A stretch of DNA of 64,000 bases from Tanypteryx hageni (Eukaryota > Arthropoda > Insecta > Odonata > Petaluridae), in the NCBI GenBank assembly GCA_028673005.1, contig CM054120.1, positions 72,961,533 through 73,025,532 on the forward strand, in the 5' to 3' direction. Below, one piece after another: positions 21,622-35,614 of the stretch (position 1 is its first letter; the number at the start of each line of letters is the position of its first letter). Position numbers and translations under genes: made by a program. The notes beneath the pieces were generated by a model. The model made no database searches. It worked only from the letters and a program-made list of their open reading frames with translations, and was not told the origin of the DNA.

Positions 21622-24600
21622 GATTAAAGTTTTTAAATGGTTTTTTATGCCCCCCACAAGAACTTTTGATTCATTAATACCATCGTCATTAGCAGCTAGT
21701 TTTGCTGCCTTGTCTGCCCTCTCATTACCCAGAACACCTACTTGACCTGGTACCCACATAAACATGGTCGTCACCCCTATGGAGTCCAGATCAATCAAGG
21801 ATGACTAAACTGCTGAACCAGAGGGTGAGAAGGGTGCAAAGACTATATGGCATGTAAGGCTGACAGTGAGTCAGTGAAAATGACATATTCACTGCTGGGG
21901 TACGATTATGCCAACCGCAGTGCTTTTCTTAAAGCATAATATACTGCTGTGAACATCTCACATAGTGGATGTAGCCGGAAACGGTGCGAGTATCTGCCGA
22001 TAATAAAAGCACACATGCCCCCCTGCTTAGAGCCATCTGTGTACATGGTAGCGAATGACTGAAACCGTGCATAGAGTCCCTCAATGTCACGTCGGTATTC
22101 AGTAGGTAGGGTAGAAAACCTATCTAATTTGGCAAGAGAAGAAATAATGTTGGGGCAACATAACATCCAGGGTGGAGCTATGCTGTGGTCCGTTCTAAAA
22201 ATCTGAGGCAATTCAAAAGAAAACTCTTCAAAAACATTACGCATTCTCACATCCAGAGGTTTTACAGAGCGGATATGGGCATCATATAACTGCACATAAT
22301 GATGGTCGAAAACTGCTGTGTAAGCCAGTTGATCTGGCTTAGCGCTTAAAGCTACAACATATCAGTTAGCTAGCAGTTTCCGGCGCATGTGGAGCAATGG
22401 TTCCCCAGATTGGCAGAGAACACTTGGTATTGGACTAGTGCAAAATGCACCGGTCGCCAAGCAAATCCATGTATGGTGAATAATATCAATAGCTTTCAGC
22501 ACTGACGGTTTAGCCGATCCATAAACAATGCTCCCTTAGTCCAATGTTGGGTGAACAAGTGATAGATACAATCTTAATAAGGTTGTCCAATCTGCACCCC
22601 ATGACTTTTGGCTAAAAATGCACAAGAGGTTCAAGGAGAATTGGCATCCTACTTTCAGCCTCTTCAGATGTGGACGCCAAGTCAACTTTTGGTCAAAAAC
22701 GAACCCTAAAATGGTGGTTTAAACAAATGGTAGCTTGGTTCCTGATAGATATAATGCTGCGTCCAGGTGGAGGCCCTGAGCAAGACAGAAGTGGATACAA
22801 ACTGCCTTGTTTGCTGAGTATGCAAACCCGTTGTTTGTGGCCCATTCATTAAGATGGTTAATTGTCAGCTGAATCTGGCGTTCAAACGCCACCACATTTT
22901 GCGAACTGCAATATATGGCTAGATCATCCACATAGAGGCTTCCCTCTACTGGTGACCTAATACAATGAGTTATTCCATTTATGGCAATGGCAAACAAGGT
23001 TGCACTCAAAGTAGACCCCTGTGGAACACCATTCTCCTGAAGGAACATTCGCGAGGTTTCACGCCCAATACGCACCCTGAACTTACGTTCCCATAAGAAG
23101 CTCTTGATAAATATGGGTAAGTTACCCCTTAGCCCCTAAGAGTGCAATGTACGAAGTATACCAAATCTCCATGTGGTGTCATAAGCCCGGGCAATATCAA
23201 AGAAAACTGCAGTGAGGTGATGCTTTCTGATGAAGGCATCACACAAAGCTCACTCTAATCTCTCCAGATGATCGGTGGTAGAACGGTGGCAAAGAAAACC
23301 ACACTGAATGTTGGTCAATAGACCATTTGATTCCAAAAACCAAACCAGACGCCTATTGACCATTTGTTCCAAGAGTTGGGAGAATAAACTCGTGAGCAAT
23401 ACCGGTCGGTAGCTCTCAGCCAGTTTCTTATCTTTCCCTGGTTTATGCAGTGGCACTACAATGACCTCTCTCCATTGCGTGGGGTAGATTCATTCTGCCC
23501 AGATTCGATTGTACATCTTTAGCAGATATTATTTCTCAGGGGTATTTAGGTGAGGTATCATCTCATAGTGAATGGTGTCCAAACCTGGAGCACTGTCATG
23601 CGTCTCCGCCAAAGCACATTCCAGTTCCCATGCACTAAATGGCAGATTATAGCTCTCAGTGTTCCATTAAAAAATCTGAAAATCTGCCGCTCCAGCTCAT
23701 CTTTCTGAATTAGAAAAACTGGTGACAGCTGTACTGAACTGGATGATTTAGCAAACAGGGCCCCTAGCACATTGGCAATTTCATTCTTTAATGTTATGAC
23801 CAAGCCATCACTCATAAGCCCACTAATTGTAGAAGAAGTAGTTTGGCCAGAAATCTTCCTCACCTTTTCCCACACCTCTGAGACTGAGGTGGAACTTGTA
23901 ATGCTTGATATATATTTCCTCCAAGATTCCGTCTTACATTTCCTGATTATCCGGCATGCCAATGCCTTCAATCTCAGGTACCGCAACATATTCCCTTCCG
24001 TGGGATTAGCACGAAGGAAGTGAAAAGCCCATCGCATGTCACGGATCACCTCATGGCATTCCTCGCTCCACCATGGAAGTGGGACATCCTTTAGTCGAGA
24101 GCGGGATTTTGGAATGCTAACATTAGCTGCCTCAATTAGGGTTTTCGTGAAATGACTGACATGCTCATCTACCAAGGAAAAACTCTCTTCCGTGAGTAGA
24201 ACGGCACCTGAAAACATGCACCAATCTGCATTTTTTATGGCCCACTTGGGGAAATGCCTCTCCAAAACGTTGGCTGATAAGCATTTCAGGATAATCAGGA
24301 AATGATCACTGCCACATTGAACATTGTACACCTCCCACTCAATCAATGGAGCAACCAGGATAGAGCAGATAGTTAGGTTGATAGAAGAAAGTGATCTGCT
24401 AGCACTGAAGTGTGTGTTGCTGCCATCATTGATTATAACTAGATCCAGGCTCGACAATACCTCTGACAGGCGACATCCCCTAGGATCAGTCCTCTCTGAA
24501 CCCCACTCTGAATTATGGGTATTCAAATCGCCCATAAGGATGAATGGGGTGGAAGTTGATCTATAAGGTCAAGGATTCACCTACTTGTGATGGTCTCATT

Positions 24601-24688
24601 AGGGGGAAAATAAATCGAGCAGATGGTCATAAACTGAGGGAGGGCAACTTGAACTGCAACAGCCTGCAGCTGTGAGTTAATAGTTACC
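21622..24688 (-). mobile_element. I-like non-LTR retrotransposon, unit 2
   Basis: Same truncated element as in unit 1. Here the RT block is open across 22719-23075 (118 codons, with YVDD and NVVAFERQIQLTINHL), so the one-base loss is private to unit 1. It shares SDHFLI with unit 1 and has GFLCHRSTTD where unit 1 has GFRCHRSTTD. Confidence 0.85.
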
Positions 24689-24758
24689 TATACCTTAGGT
24701 ATATGCTTGAGAGGAAAGGAAAATTATTGGAGGTTTTCATTATAGCACTAACGAGCCA

Positions 24759-25064
24759 ATGGACACTTTCATTGAAGCTGCATCCTTAATAGGGGATGTA
24801 GATAAGAAGCTGATGGTTTTACTGCAAGATGGGAGGGTTCTAATTGGAATACTGAGGAGAGTAGATCAGTTTGCAAAACTTGTACTCCATAGGACGAATG
24901 AGAGAATCCATGTAGGTCAAGAATATGGAGATGAAGAACATCTCTATATGGGGACTCCGCCAAAATGGCTAGTTACTACAATATTTGGAGTTAACTCATT
25001 CACAACCTCCTCTACTAATCTCCAAGGATCCATACTTCCAGGTTCACAATTAATTTCATATTAA
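24759..25064 (+). pseudogene. LSM1: LSM1 5' fragment, unit 2
   Basis: Same 101 codons as in unit 1 except the last (Tyr for His before the stop). Sm1 present, Sm2 absent. Confidence 0.75.
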
Positions 25065-25157
25065 TAATAATATTAATATTAATAATAATAATATAAATAA
25101 TATTAATAATAATAAAATTTGATAAAGATTATTATTTGTTTTTGGAATCATGCAGAA

Positions 25158-25601
25158 ATGGAAGCAAGAGAGCGGGTGAGAAGGGACTGTGTTAGCCTCC
25201 CCCCGCTTTGTAAACGAACCAGATGTCTCCTAAAAAGGATGATGAAAACCTCAGCCTGCAACGAGCATGAATGCAAGTGCGATCATTTTCGGAATAGCAG
25301 AGAAATGGAAGCGAGCGAGCGTAATTTGATGGCGGCTGACATTAAGAGGGAGATAATTGCATACAGTGACTCTGATGCGTATGAGATAGACGAGAGTGAC
25401 GACTATGAGGATGGGGACGAAGATGCTAAAGAAAAGTCCGTGAAGACCAAAGCCATGAAATGGCTAGAAAAAAGGAATAATTGTGAATTCAAGGGTGCGT
25501 ATGATTTTGTAGGTGGTGCAAGGGGATTGAAATGTGAAGAGGCTCCAAATTGTCTGAAGGACTCTTCTCCATTTGAAGTATTTATGGGGTTTTTCCAATA
25601 G
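25158..25601 (+). CDS. Acidic piggyBac-N-terminus-like ORF, unit 2
   Basis: Identical to unit 1 except LLKRMMKT for LLKRTMKT. Because a T to C difference removes an upstream stop-like context, the frame is also open from 25119, 13 codons earlier; the ATG at 25158 matches the other copies. Confidence 0.4.
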   Translation: MEARERVRRDCVSLPPLCKRTRCLLKRMMKTSACNEHECKCDHFRNSREMEASERNLMAADIKREIIAYSDSDAYEIDESDDYEDGDEDAKEKSVKTKAMKWLEKRNNCEFKGAYDFVGGARGLKCEEAPNCLKDSSPFEVFMGFFQ

Positions 25602-25780
25602 AATACACAGCTTAAGAAAAAAAAATTTTTTTAGTTGCCAAGGATATTTGAACAAATTTAGGGTATTTTGGGGTTGCTGAATTAAAACATAAAATTAGTT
25701 TTTTTGAATTGGCTGTAGTTCATGAGGTAATAGATATCTACTCTCAATTAATAGGGCACTTAGCCATAACGTGTACATAT

Positions 25781-25901
25781 GGGAATCTATGGGAACATTC
25801 TAGAAGGTGAGAGATGCAAATATTCGTGTTCACTCCGTGATCATTATAGAATTTTCCCCCTCTGTATATAAGTGATCGGCCACCCAGCAACCAGTCAGTT
25901 G
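25781..25901 (+). promoter_or_regulatory. Heat-shock-type promoter, unit 2
   Basis: The triple HSE is unchanged at 25793-25805, TATATAAG is at 25865-25872, and the initiator is near 25897. One base (GGCCACC for GGCTACC) differs from unit 1 between TATA and Inr, outside the motifs. Confidence 0.65.
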
Positions 25902-26156
25902 ACAGTAGACAGTTCACATGTTCTTCTGAGCGGTTTGCATTGTCTATTGTGGCTTTCTTGTTTCTCATCCGTGTAATATATTTGTATACATGTAGTTAGT
26001 GTAAATAAGTGAATGTAGTGACAATTTGTATATACAGAGTGTTACAAGTAAGAATAGTGTCAATTAACAATAAGACATGTTTTATCTACAACGGCCACGT
26101 GACAATATCATATTCAATTAATCTAATTTTGTTTTGGTGCTTTTTTTCAGAGAAAT

Positions 26157-27401
26157 ATGAGTTCATCACAAAGAGGCTGCTTAAACAATCATAATGCATT
26201 CTGCTACATTTGTGGGAAATACTCTCTACAAAAACAAAGAAAAAACATCACAGACTTTGTGAAGCGAGCTTATCTTGTGTATTTTGGAGTGGCACTTGGA
26301 GAGCAAGACATGTCTTGGACTCCTCATAAGGTTTGCAAAACCTGTGTAGAATGCTTACGACAGTGGACAAATGGAGAAAGGAAAAGTTTAAACTTTGATG
26401 TGCCTAGTGTAGAGAGAGCTGAAAAATCACTATGATGATTGTTATTTTTGTGCGGTGAATGTGAAAGGTTTGAATTGATACAAGAAACACAAGTGGGAAT
26501 ATCCTGATTTGGAATCAGCAAGGTGACCTATGCCACAAAGCAAAGATGTTCCCATACCTGTGTTTAACTCAATGCCTGACCTTCCTTTATCAGATGTTGA
26601 AAACCATCAGGACTTGGAACATAACACAGGTGGTTGCAGTAGAAGTGAATATGAAAGAAGCATTTCAACACCTCAGCAGTTCTCTCAAGAAGAACTCAAT
26701 GATCTGATATGGAATCTGTCTGTATGTCTGTCAAAGCAAGCATCTGAACTTTTAGCATCTAGACTAAAAGAAAAGAACTGTCTACAGCCAGAAGCTAAAA
26801 TAACAGCTTATAGGACAAGAGATGCAGGACTTCTTCCTTACTTCAGCCAAGATGAAGAACTTGTACACTGCAATAACATCCCTGGAATTCTTCTTTAAAT
26901 GGAACTGGAATATCGACCAGAAGATGGGCGGCTTATTATAGACAGCTCCAGTAGAAGCTTTAAATGTTTTATTGCACAATGGTAAATGATGTTAATCTAT
27001 TGCAATTGCTCACTCAACAAAACTTAAAGAAGAATACGAAAATATCAAAATAGTCTCGCAGATATGTCTCTGTTGTCAAGTACTTCTTGGGTAACCACAA
27101 AACAGACAATTATGAAGAACTGGTGCAAAACATGCTCACAAACTTTAAAAATTTGGGTACTAATATGAGCACAAAGATACACTATCTTCATAGCCACTTA
27201 AATAGATTACCACATAATCTTGGAGATTTTAGTGAGGAACAAGGTGAGAGGTTTCACCAAGATATAAAGGTGATGGAGGAAAGGTATCAAGGCAGATGGG
27301 ACAGACACATGATGGCAGACTATTTCTGGAGCCTCCAATGTCATTGTCCTGATAACCTACATAAAAGAAAATTGTACAAAAAGCGTTTTACTTTGCATTA
27401 A
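26157..27401 (+). pseudogene. Multicopy CxxC zinc-finger-like gene, unit 2
   Basis: It carries all unit 1 lesions: the two-base loss, TGA at 26476 and 26524, the Lys-to-stop change, and the internal deletion. It differs by Glu for Asp at residue 49 and QQFSQEEL for QHFSQEEL. The 5'-UTR intron signals and downstream AATAAA are kept. Confidence 0.65.
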
Positions 27402-27681
27402 TTGCGATTATCTGAATCAGCTTACCATGTTTATCTGTTATTATACCTAATAAAATGCCATTATGTATTTTGTGTTTCCTTTTGCACGATTTGAGACAAT
27501 TTCAAAGAGATTTATAAGTAGGCTCTGCCTGACCATTAAATTTCCAAAAACTCAAAAATTAGAGCTATTCTAGCAAAAACGAATCCATATTTGGAATCAG
27601 CATCACAAACTTACCACAAAAACGCTCTAATGTAATTGACAATAAAATAAGTGCTGGCCAGTGTTATCTCTCTGTTGGTAG

Positions 27682-28707
27682 GAGAGACAAATGGATATTA
27701 TGATCAATCAATTTATTGACAAATTGAACGAAATTGTTAAGCAATCACAAAAAATTCATGGTTTTCTTCTATAACGTTCACCATGACCTTATTCTATCAT
27801 CTCTCAGAAAGGATCAAGACACTGCAAACAACGACATTCATGTCTACATCAGAGAAATCATGTGAGAATCTGCCTTAACCAGAAATTAAGGGTTTGATAG
27901 ATTTATCTGCAATGAAAAGTGCACCAGCATGTCACAGAAATCGACGGACTATGGATGAGATTCATAGAACCTCAAAAGCGAGACAACCAAATAAATAAGA
28001 ACATATATAGGAAATTAAAGGTACAATGTCCTTGCAGATAGATAGAATTACAAAATTACAATGCAGAAGAACAGCTTTTGTTCTACTACACTGCATACAA
28101 TAAATTAAATTTTATATGAATAATGTCAAAGTGATACAATTCACTCATGCACATTTTCTCAATCACCTTACCCAACTTGCTCTACATCACACAAATCTAG
28201 AAGCTAAAATTAGCCCTTATATTGTGTAAGTAATTCTTCATATATTTTTCCCTTTCTTTTCATAAAGAAATATGGAATATTTGGATGGAACGTTCAGGAT
28301 AATAAACAATCAGATTGTGGAGGGTCCAAGAAACTGCCAGATGTTGAGTAATGTTTCACATTGTTCAATTTGGTGTATATTCTTGTCTTTTTTGACATTG
28401 ATGTTGTATAAAATCATTGATATCTCGTATTTAACCTGGTGTAGGAAAACATTTTTGTTCTTGGAGGCCTATTTGTGGTTTTGATCCCGAGAAAATTTCA
28501 CGATGTGAATTAACCAGTAAAACCTCTAATTTTTCTTTATCATGTGAAAAGGAAAGAAAAACACATTCACCAAGCAACAACATCAAAGACCTTCAACAAC
28601 ATTGGGACAACAATTATGCATCAAAACAATGGTTAAGATTAAGAGAACTTCTTGGGAAGAATGATTTACTGACAGCAATTAATATAACATTGCCACCTGG
28701 CATGTAG
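27682..28707 (+). pseudogene. Unidentified host-gene exons, unit 2
   Basis: Blocks A-E as in unit 1, with the C-D-E in-frame joins and stop TAG at 28705-28707. It has NNVKVIQF where unit 1 has NNVQVIQF. Confidence 0.4.
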
Positions 28708-28784
28708 CCAAACAGCAACTGTTTTTAGTAAATAAAAAAATATAAGTTTCTAAATGTTTCCAAATAAAAAAATTACACTAAATG

Positions 28785-29552
28785 GATGGAGTTTCCTCTT
28801 CAGCTATTCCAGTTCTCTCTGGTGTACCCCAAGGCTGCGTCTTAGGTCCCTTACTTTTTGCTTTATTTATTGATGACGTTTTTGATATAGTCACACTACA
28901 ATCCTGCAAAATTTTACTCTATGCAGACGACTGCAAAATCTTCAAGATGATAAATTCTCCCCAGGACAACTTGGTACTCCAGGCTGCACTCACTTCTCTT
29001 GCTGAGTGGTTCACAACTTGGAAACTCAAAATTAATCCTACAAAATGTTAGCTTCTTCCGTTCAGTTTAAAATCCACCATTATTCCTTTTTCATACATAA
29101 TAAGCGGTGATACCATTCCAATTGTTCACGACATTAATGATCTAGAAGTCATCTTTGACAGTAAACTCACCTTTAATAAGCAAATTGAAAAAATTGTCTC
29201 TAAATCCATGTCGCTTCTGGGAATATTATACAGAATCGCAGAAATCAAAGATCCTTCTGCTATGATTTAATTTTATAATGGTTGTGTTTTACCAGTGGTA
29301 AGCTACTGCTCTCCAATTTGGTGTACTGCTGCCCCCACAAATCTAAAGCATTTAGATTCAATAGAGAGGTTTTTCCTAACCATAATCCGACACCACTCAC
29401 AGATTCCTAACTTTGACTTAAGCCTTCCTTCACTTTCTAGTAGACGACAGTTCTCTGAACTTACCTTCCTGCATTCAATTATCAATGGTTTCTACCGCTC
29501 ACCTGAAATCTTTGCCCTCCGTATTCTTTCTCGGACAACCCGTCTGAAGGAT
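28785..29552 (+). mobile_element. CR1-group RT 3' fragment, unit 3
   Basis: Same fragment and stops as unit 2. Confidence 0.85.
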
Positions 29553-32500
29553 GATTAAAGTTTTTAAATGGTTTTTTATGCCCCCCACAAGAACTTTTGA
29601 TTCATTAATACCATCGTCATTAGCAGCTAGTTTTGCTGCCTTGTCGGCCCTCTCATTACCCAGAACACCTACTTGACCTGGTACCCACATAAACATGGTC
29701 GTCACCCCTATTGAGTCCAGATCAATCAAGGATGACTAAACTGCTGAACCAGAGGGTGAGAAGGGTGCAAAGACTATATGGCATGTAAGGCTGACAGTGA
29801 GTCAGAGAAAATGACATATTCACTGCTGGGGTACGATTATGCCAACCGCAGTGCTTTTCTTAAAGCATAATATACTGCTGTGAACATCTCACATAGTGGA
29901 TGTAGCCGGAAACGGTGCGAGTATCTGCCGATAATAAAAGCACACATGCCCCCCTGCTTAGAGCCATCTGTGTACATGGTAGCGAATGACTGAAACCGTG
30001 CATAGAGTCCCTCAAAGTCACGTCGGTATTCAGTAGGTAGGGTAGAAAACCTATCTAATTTGGCAAGAGAAGAAATAATGTTGGGGCAACATAACATCCA
30101 GGGTTGAGCTATGCTGTGGTCCGTTCTAAAAATCTGAGGCAATTCAAAAGAAAACTCTTCAAAAACATTACGCATTCTCACATCCAGAGGTTTTACAGAG
30201 CGGATATGGGCATCATATAACTGCACATAATGATGGTCGAAAACTGCTGTGTAAGCCAGTTGATCTGGCTTAGCGCTTAAAGCTACAACATATCAGTTAG
30301 CTAGCAGTTTCCGGCGCATGTGAAGCAATGGTTCCCCAGATTGGCAGAGAACACTTGGTATTGGACTAGTGCAAAATGCACCGGTCGCCAAGCAAATCCA
30401 TGTATGGTGAATAATATCAATAGCTTTCAGCACTGACGGTTTAGCCGATCCATAAACAATGCTCCCTTAGTCCAATGTTGGGTGAACAAGTGATAGATAC
30501 AATCTTAATAAGGTGGTCCAATCTGCACCCCATGACTTTTGGCTAAGAATGCACAAGAGGTTCAAGGAGAATTGGCATCCTACTTTCAGCCTCTTTAGAT
30601 GTGGACGCCAAGTCAACTTTTGGTCAAAAACGAACCCTAAAATGGTGCTGTTTAAACAAATGGTAGCTTGGTTCCTGATAGATATAATGCTGCATCCAGG
30701 TGGAGGCCCTGAGCAAGACAGAAGTGGATACAAACTGCCTTGTTTGCTGAGTATGCAAACCCGTTGTTTGTGGCCCATTCATTAAGATGGTTAATTGTCA
30801 GCTGAATCTGGCGTTCAAACGCCACCACATTTTGCGAACTGCAATATATGGCTAGATCATCCACATAGAGGCTTCCCTCTACTGGTGACCTAATACAATG
30901 AGTTATTCCATTTATGGCAATGGCAAACAAGGTTGCACTCAAAGTAGACCCCTGTGGAACACCATTCTCCTGAAGGAACATTCGCGAGGTTTCACGCCCA
31001 ATACGCACCCTGAACTTACGTTCCCATAAGAAGCTCTTGATAAATATGGGTAAGTTACCCCTTAGCCCCTAAGAGTGCAATGTACGAAGTATACCAAATC
31101 TCCATGTGGTGTCATAAGCCCGGGCAATATCAAAGAAAACTGCAGTGAGGTGATGCTTTCTGATGAAGGCATCACACAAAGCTCACTCTAATCTCTCCAG
31201 ATGATCGGTGGTAGAACGGTGGCAAAGAAAACCACACTGAATGTTGGTCAATAGACCATTTGATTCCAAAAACCAAACCAGACGCCTATTGACCATTTGT
31301 TCCAAGAGTTGGGAGAATAAACTCGTGAGCAATACCGGTCGGTAGCTCTCAGCCAGTTTCTTATCTTTCCCTGGTTTATGCAGTGGCACTACAATGACCT
31401 CTCTCCATTGCATGGGGTAGATTCATTCTGCCCAGATTCGATTGTACATCTTTAGCAGATATTATTTCTCAGGGGTATTTAGGTGAGGTATCATCTCATA
31501 GTGAATGGTGTCCAAACCTGGAGCACTGTCATGCGTCTCCGCCAAAGCACATTCCAGTTCCCATGCACTAAATGGCAGATTATAGCTCTCAGTGTTCCAT
31601 TAAAAAATCTGAAAGTCTGCCGCTCCAGCTCATCTTTCTGAATTAGAAAAACTGGTGACAGCTGTACTGAACTGGATGATTTAGCAAACAGGGCCCCTAG
31701 CACATTGGCAATTTCATTCTTTAATGTTATGACCAAGCCATCACTCATAAGCCCACTAATTGTAGAAGAAGTAGTTTGGCCAGAAATCTTCCTCATCTTT
31801 TCCCACACCTCTGAGACTGAGGTGGAACTTGTAATGCTCGATATATATTTCCTCCAAGATTCCGTCTTACATTTCCTGATTATCCGGCATGCCAATGCCT
31901 TCAATCTCAGGTACCGCAACATATTCCCTTCCGTGGGATTAGCACGAAGGAAGTGAAAAGCCCATCGCATGTCACGGATCACCTCATGGCATTCCTCGCT
32001 CCACCATGGAAGTGGGACATCCTTTAGTCGAGAGTGGGATTTTGGAATGCTAACATTAGCTGCCTCAATTAGGGCTTTCGTGAAATGACTGACATGCTCA
32101 TCTACCAAGGAAAAACTCTCTTCTGTGAGTAGAACGGCACCTGAAAACATGCACCAATCTGCATTTTTTATGGCCCACTTGGGGAAATGCATCTCCAAAA
32201 CGTTGGCTGATAAGCATTTCAGGATAATTGGGAAATGATCACTGCCACATTGAACATTGTACACCTCCCACTCAATCAATGGAGCAACCAGGATAGAGCA
32301 GATAGTTAGGTTGATAGAAGAAAGTGATCTGCTAGCACTGAAGTGTGTGTTGCTGCCATCATTGATTATAACTAGATCCAGGCTCGACAATACCTCTGAC
32401 AGGCGACATCCCCTAGGATCAGTCCTCTCTGAACCCCACTCTGAATTATGGGTATTCAAATCGCCCATAAGGATGAATGGGGTGGAAGTTGATCTATAAG

Positions 32501-32621
32501 GTCAAGGATTCACCTACTTGTGATGGTCTCATTAGGGGGAAAATAAATCGAGCAGATGGTCATAAACTGAGGGAGGGCAACTCGAACTGCAACAGCCTGC
32601 AGCTGTGAGTTAATAGTTACC
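29553..32621 (-). mobile_element. I-like non-LTR retrotransposon, unit 3
   Basis: This copy has the canonical endonuclease motif SDHFPI, which it shares with unit 4, and VWEKMRKISG for VWEKVRKISG. RT block open at 30652-31008. Confidence 0.85.
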
Positions 32622-32691
32622 TATACCTTAGGTATATGCTTGAGAGGAAAGGAAAATTATTGGAGGTTTTCATTATAGCACTAATGAGCCA

Positions 32692-32997
32692 ATGGACGCT
32701 TTCATTGAAGCTGCATCCTTAATAGGGGATGTAGATAAGAAGCTGATGGTTTTACTGCAAGATGGGAGGGTTCTAATTGGAATACTGAGGAGAGTAGATC
32801 AGTTTGCAAAACTTGTACTCCATAGGACGAATGAGAGAATCCATGTAGGTCAAGAATATGGAGATGAAGAACATCTCTATATGGGGACTCCGCCAAAATG
32901 GCTAGTTACTACAATATTTGGAGTTAACTCATTCACAACCTCTTCTACTAATCTCCAAGGATCCATACTTCCAGGTTCACAATTAATTTCACATTAA
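32692..32997 (+). pseudogene. LSM1: LSM1 5' fragment, unit 3
   Basis: Same frame as unit 1 with Ala for Thr at residue 3. Confidence 0.75.
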
Positions 32998-33090
32998 TAA
33001 TAATATTAATATAAATAATAATAATATAAATAATATTAATAATAATAAAATTCGATAAAGATTATTATTTGTTTTTGGAATCATGCAGAA

Positions 33091-33534
33091 ATGGAAGCAA
33101 GAGAGCGGGTGAGAAGGGACTGTGTTAGCCTCCCCCCGCTTTGTAAACGAACCAGATGTCTCCTAAAAAGGACGATGAAAACCTCAGCCTGCAACGAGCA
33201 TGAATGCAAGTGCGATCATTTTCGGAATAGCAGAGAAATGGAAGCGAGCGAGCGTAATTTGATGGCGGCTGACATTAAGAGGGAGATAATTGCATACAGT
33301 GACTCTGATGCGTATGAGATAGACGAGAGTGACGACTATGAGGATGGGGACGAAGATGCTAAAGAAAAGTCCGTGAAGACCAAAGCCATGAAATGGCTAG
33401 AAAAAAGGAATAATTGTGAATTCAAGGGTGCGTATGATTTTGTAGGTGGTGCAAGGGGATTGAAATGTGAAGAGGCTCCAAATTGTCTGAAGGACTCTTC
33501 TCCATTTGAAGTATTTATGGGGTTTTTCCAATAG
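33091..33534 (+). CDS. Acidic piggyBac-N-terminus-like ORF, unit 3
   Basis: Same protein as unit 1 over all 147 codons. Confidence 0.4.
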   Translation: MEARERVRRDCVSLPPLCKRTRCLLKRTMKTSACNEHECKCDHFRNSREMEASERNLMAADIKREIIAYSDSDAYEIDESDDYEDGDEDAKEKSVKTKAMKWLEKRNNCEFKGAYDFVGGARGLKCEEAPNCLKDSSPFEVFMGFFQ

Positions 33535-33713
33535 AATACACAGCTTAAGAAAAAAAAATTTTTTTAGTTGCCAAGGATATTTGAACAAATTTAGGGTATT
33601 TTGGGGTTGCTGAATTAAAACATAAAATTAGTTTTTTTGAATTGGCTGTAGTTCATGAGGTAATAGATATCTACTCTCAATTAATAGGGCACTTAGCCAT
33701 AACGTGTACATAT

Positions 33714-33834
33714 GGGAATCTATGGGAACATTCTAGAAGGTGAGAGATGCAAATATTCGTGTTCACTCCGTGATCATTATAGAATTTTCCCCCTCTGTAT
33801 ATAAGTGATCGGCCACCCAGCAACCAGTCAGTTG
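33714..33834 (+). promoter_or_regulatory. Heat-shock-type promoter, unit 3
   Basis: Triple HSE at 33726-33738, TATATAAG at 33798-33805, initiator near 33830; all motifs unchanged. Confidence 0.65.
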
Positions 33835-34089
33835 ACAGTAGACAGTTCACATGTTCTTCTGAGCGGTTTGCATTGTCTATTGTGGCTTTCTTGTTTCTCA
33901 TCCGTGTAATATATTTGTATACATGTAGTTAGTGTAAATAAGTGAATGTAGTGACAATTTGTATATACAGAGTGTTACAAGTAAGAATAGTGTCAATTAA
34001 CAATAAGACATGTTTTATCTACAACGGCCACGTGACAATATCATATTCAATTAATCTAATTTTGTTTTGGTGCTTTTTTTCAGAGAAAT

Positions 34090-35334
34090 ATGAGTTCATC
34101 ACAAAGAGGCTGCTTAAACAATCATAATGCATTCTGCTACATTTGTGGGAAATACTCTCTACAAAAACAAAGAAAAAACATCACAGACTTTGTGAAGCGA
34201 GCTTATCTTGTGTATTTTGGAGTGGCACTTGGAGAGCAAGACATGTCTTGGACTCCTCATAAGGTTTGCAAAACCTGTGTAGAATGCTTACGACAGTGGA
34301 CAAATGGAGAAAGGAAAAGTTTAAACTTTGATGTGCCTAGTGTAGAGAGAGCTGAAAAATCACTATGATGATTGTTATTTTTGTGCGGTGAATGTGAAAG
34401 GTTTGAATTGATACAAGAAACACAAGTGGGAATATCCTGATTTGGAATCAGCAAGGTGACCTATGCCACAAAGCAAAGATGTTCCCATACCTGTGTTTAA
34501 CTCAATGCCTGACCTTCCTTTATCAGATGTTGAAAACCATCAGGACTTGGAACATAACACAGGTGGTTGCAGTAGAAGTGAATATGAAAGAAGCATTTCA
34601 ACACCTCAGCAGTTCTCTCAAGAAGAACTCAATGATCTGATATGGAATCTGTCTGTATGTCTGTCAAAGCAAGCATCTGAACTTTTAGCATCTAGACTAA
34701 AAGAAAAGAACTGTCTACAGCCAGAAGCTAAAATAACAGCTTATAGGACAAGAGATGCAGGACTTCTTCCTTACTTCAGCCAAGATGAAGAACTTGTACA
34801 CTGCAATAACATCCCTGGAATTCTTCTTTAAATGGAACTGGAATATCGACCAGAAGATGGGCGGCTTATTATAGACAGCTCCAGTAGAAGCTTTAAATGT
34901 TTTATTGCACAATGGTAAATGATGTTAATCTATTGCAATTGCTCACTCAACAAAACTTAAAGAAGAATACGAAAATATCAAAATAGTCTCGCAGATATGT
35001 CTCTGTTGTCAAGTACTTCTTGGGTAACCACAAAACAGACAATTATGAAGAACTGGTGCAAAACATGCTCACAAACTTTAAAAATTTGGGTACTAATATG
35101 AGCACAAAGATACACTATCTTCATAGCCACTTAAATAGATTACCACATAATCTTGGAGATTTTAGTGAGGAACAAGGTGAGAGGTTTCACCAAGATATAA
35201 AGGTGATGGAGGAAAGGTATCAAGGCAGATGGGACAGACACATGATGGCAGACTATTTCTGGAGCCTCCAATGTCATTGTCCTGATAACCTACATAAAAG
35301 AAAATTGTACAAAAAGCGTTTTACTTTGCATTAA
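34090..35334 (+). pseudogene. Multicopy CxxC zinc-finger-like gene, unit 3
   Basis: Protein-level twin of unit 2, with the same two-base loss, TGA stops and internal deletion. Confidence 0.65.
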
Positions 35335-35614
35335 TTGCGATTATCTGAATCAGCTTACCATGTTTATCTGTTATTATACCTAATAAAATGCCATTATGTA
35401 TTTTGTGTTTCCTTTTGCACGATTTGAGACAATTTCAATGAGATTTATAAGTAGGCTCTGCCTGACCATTAAATTTCCAAAAACTCAAAAATTAGAGCTA
35501 TTCTAGCAAAAACGAATCCATATTTGGAATCAGCATCACAAACTTACCACAAAAACGCTCTAATGTAATTGACAATAAAATAAGTGCTGGCCAGTGTTAT
35601 CTCTCTGTTGGTAG

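Larger units (their letters stand above)
20854..28784 (+). repeat. Array U, unit 2 (7,931 bp)
   Basis: Same order as unit 1 and two bases shorter; a two-base loss near 22713 in the I-like segment accounts for this. It lacks the 5' part of CR1 that precedes unit 1. Confidence 0.95.
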
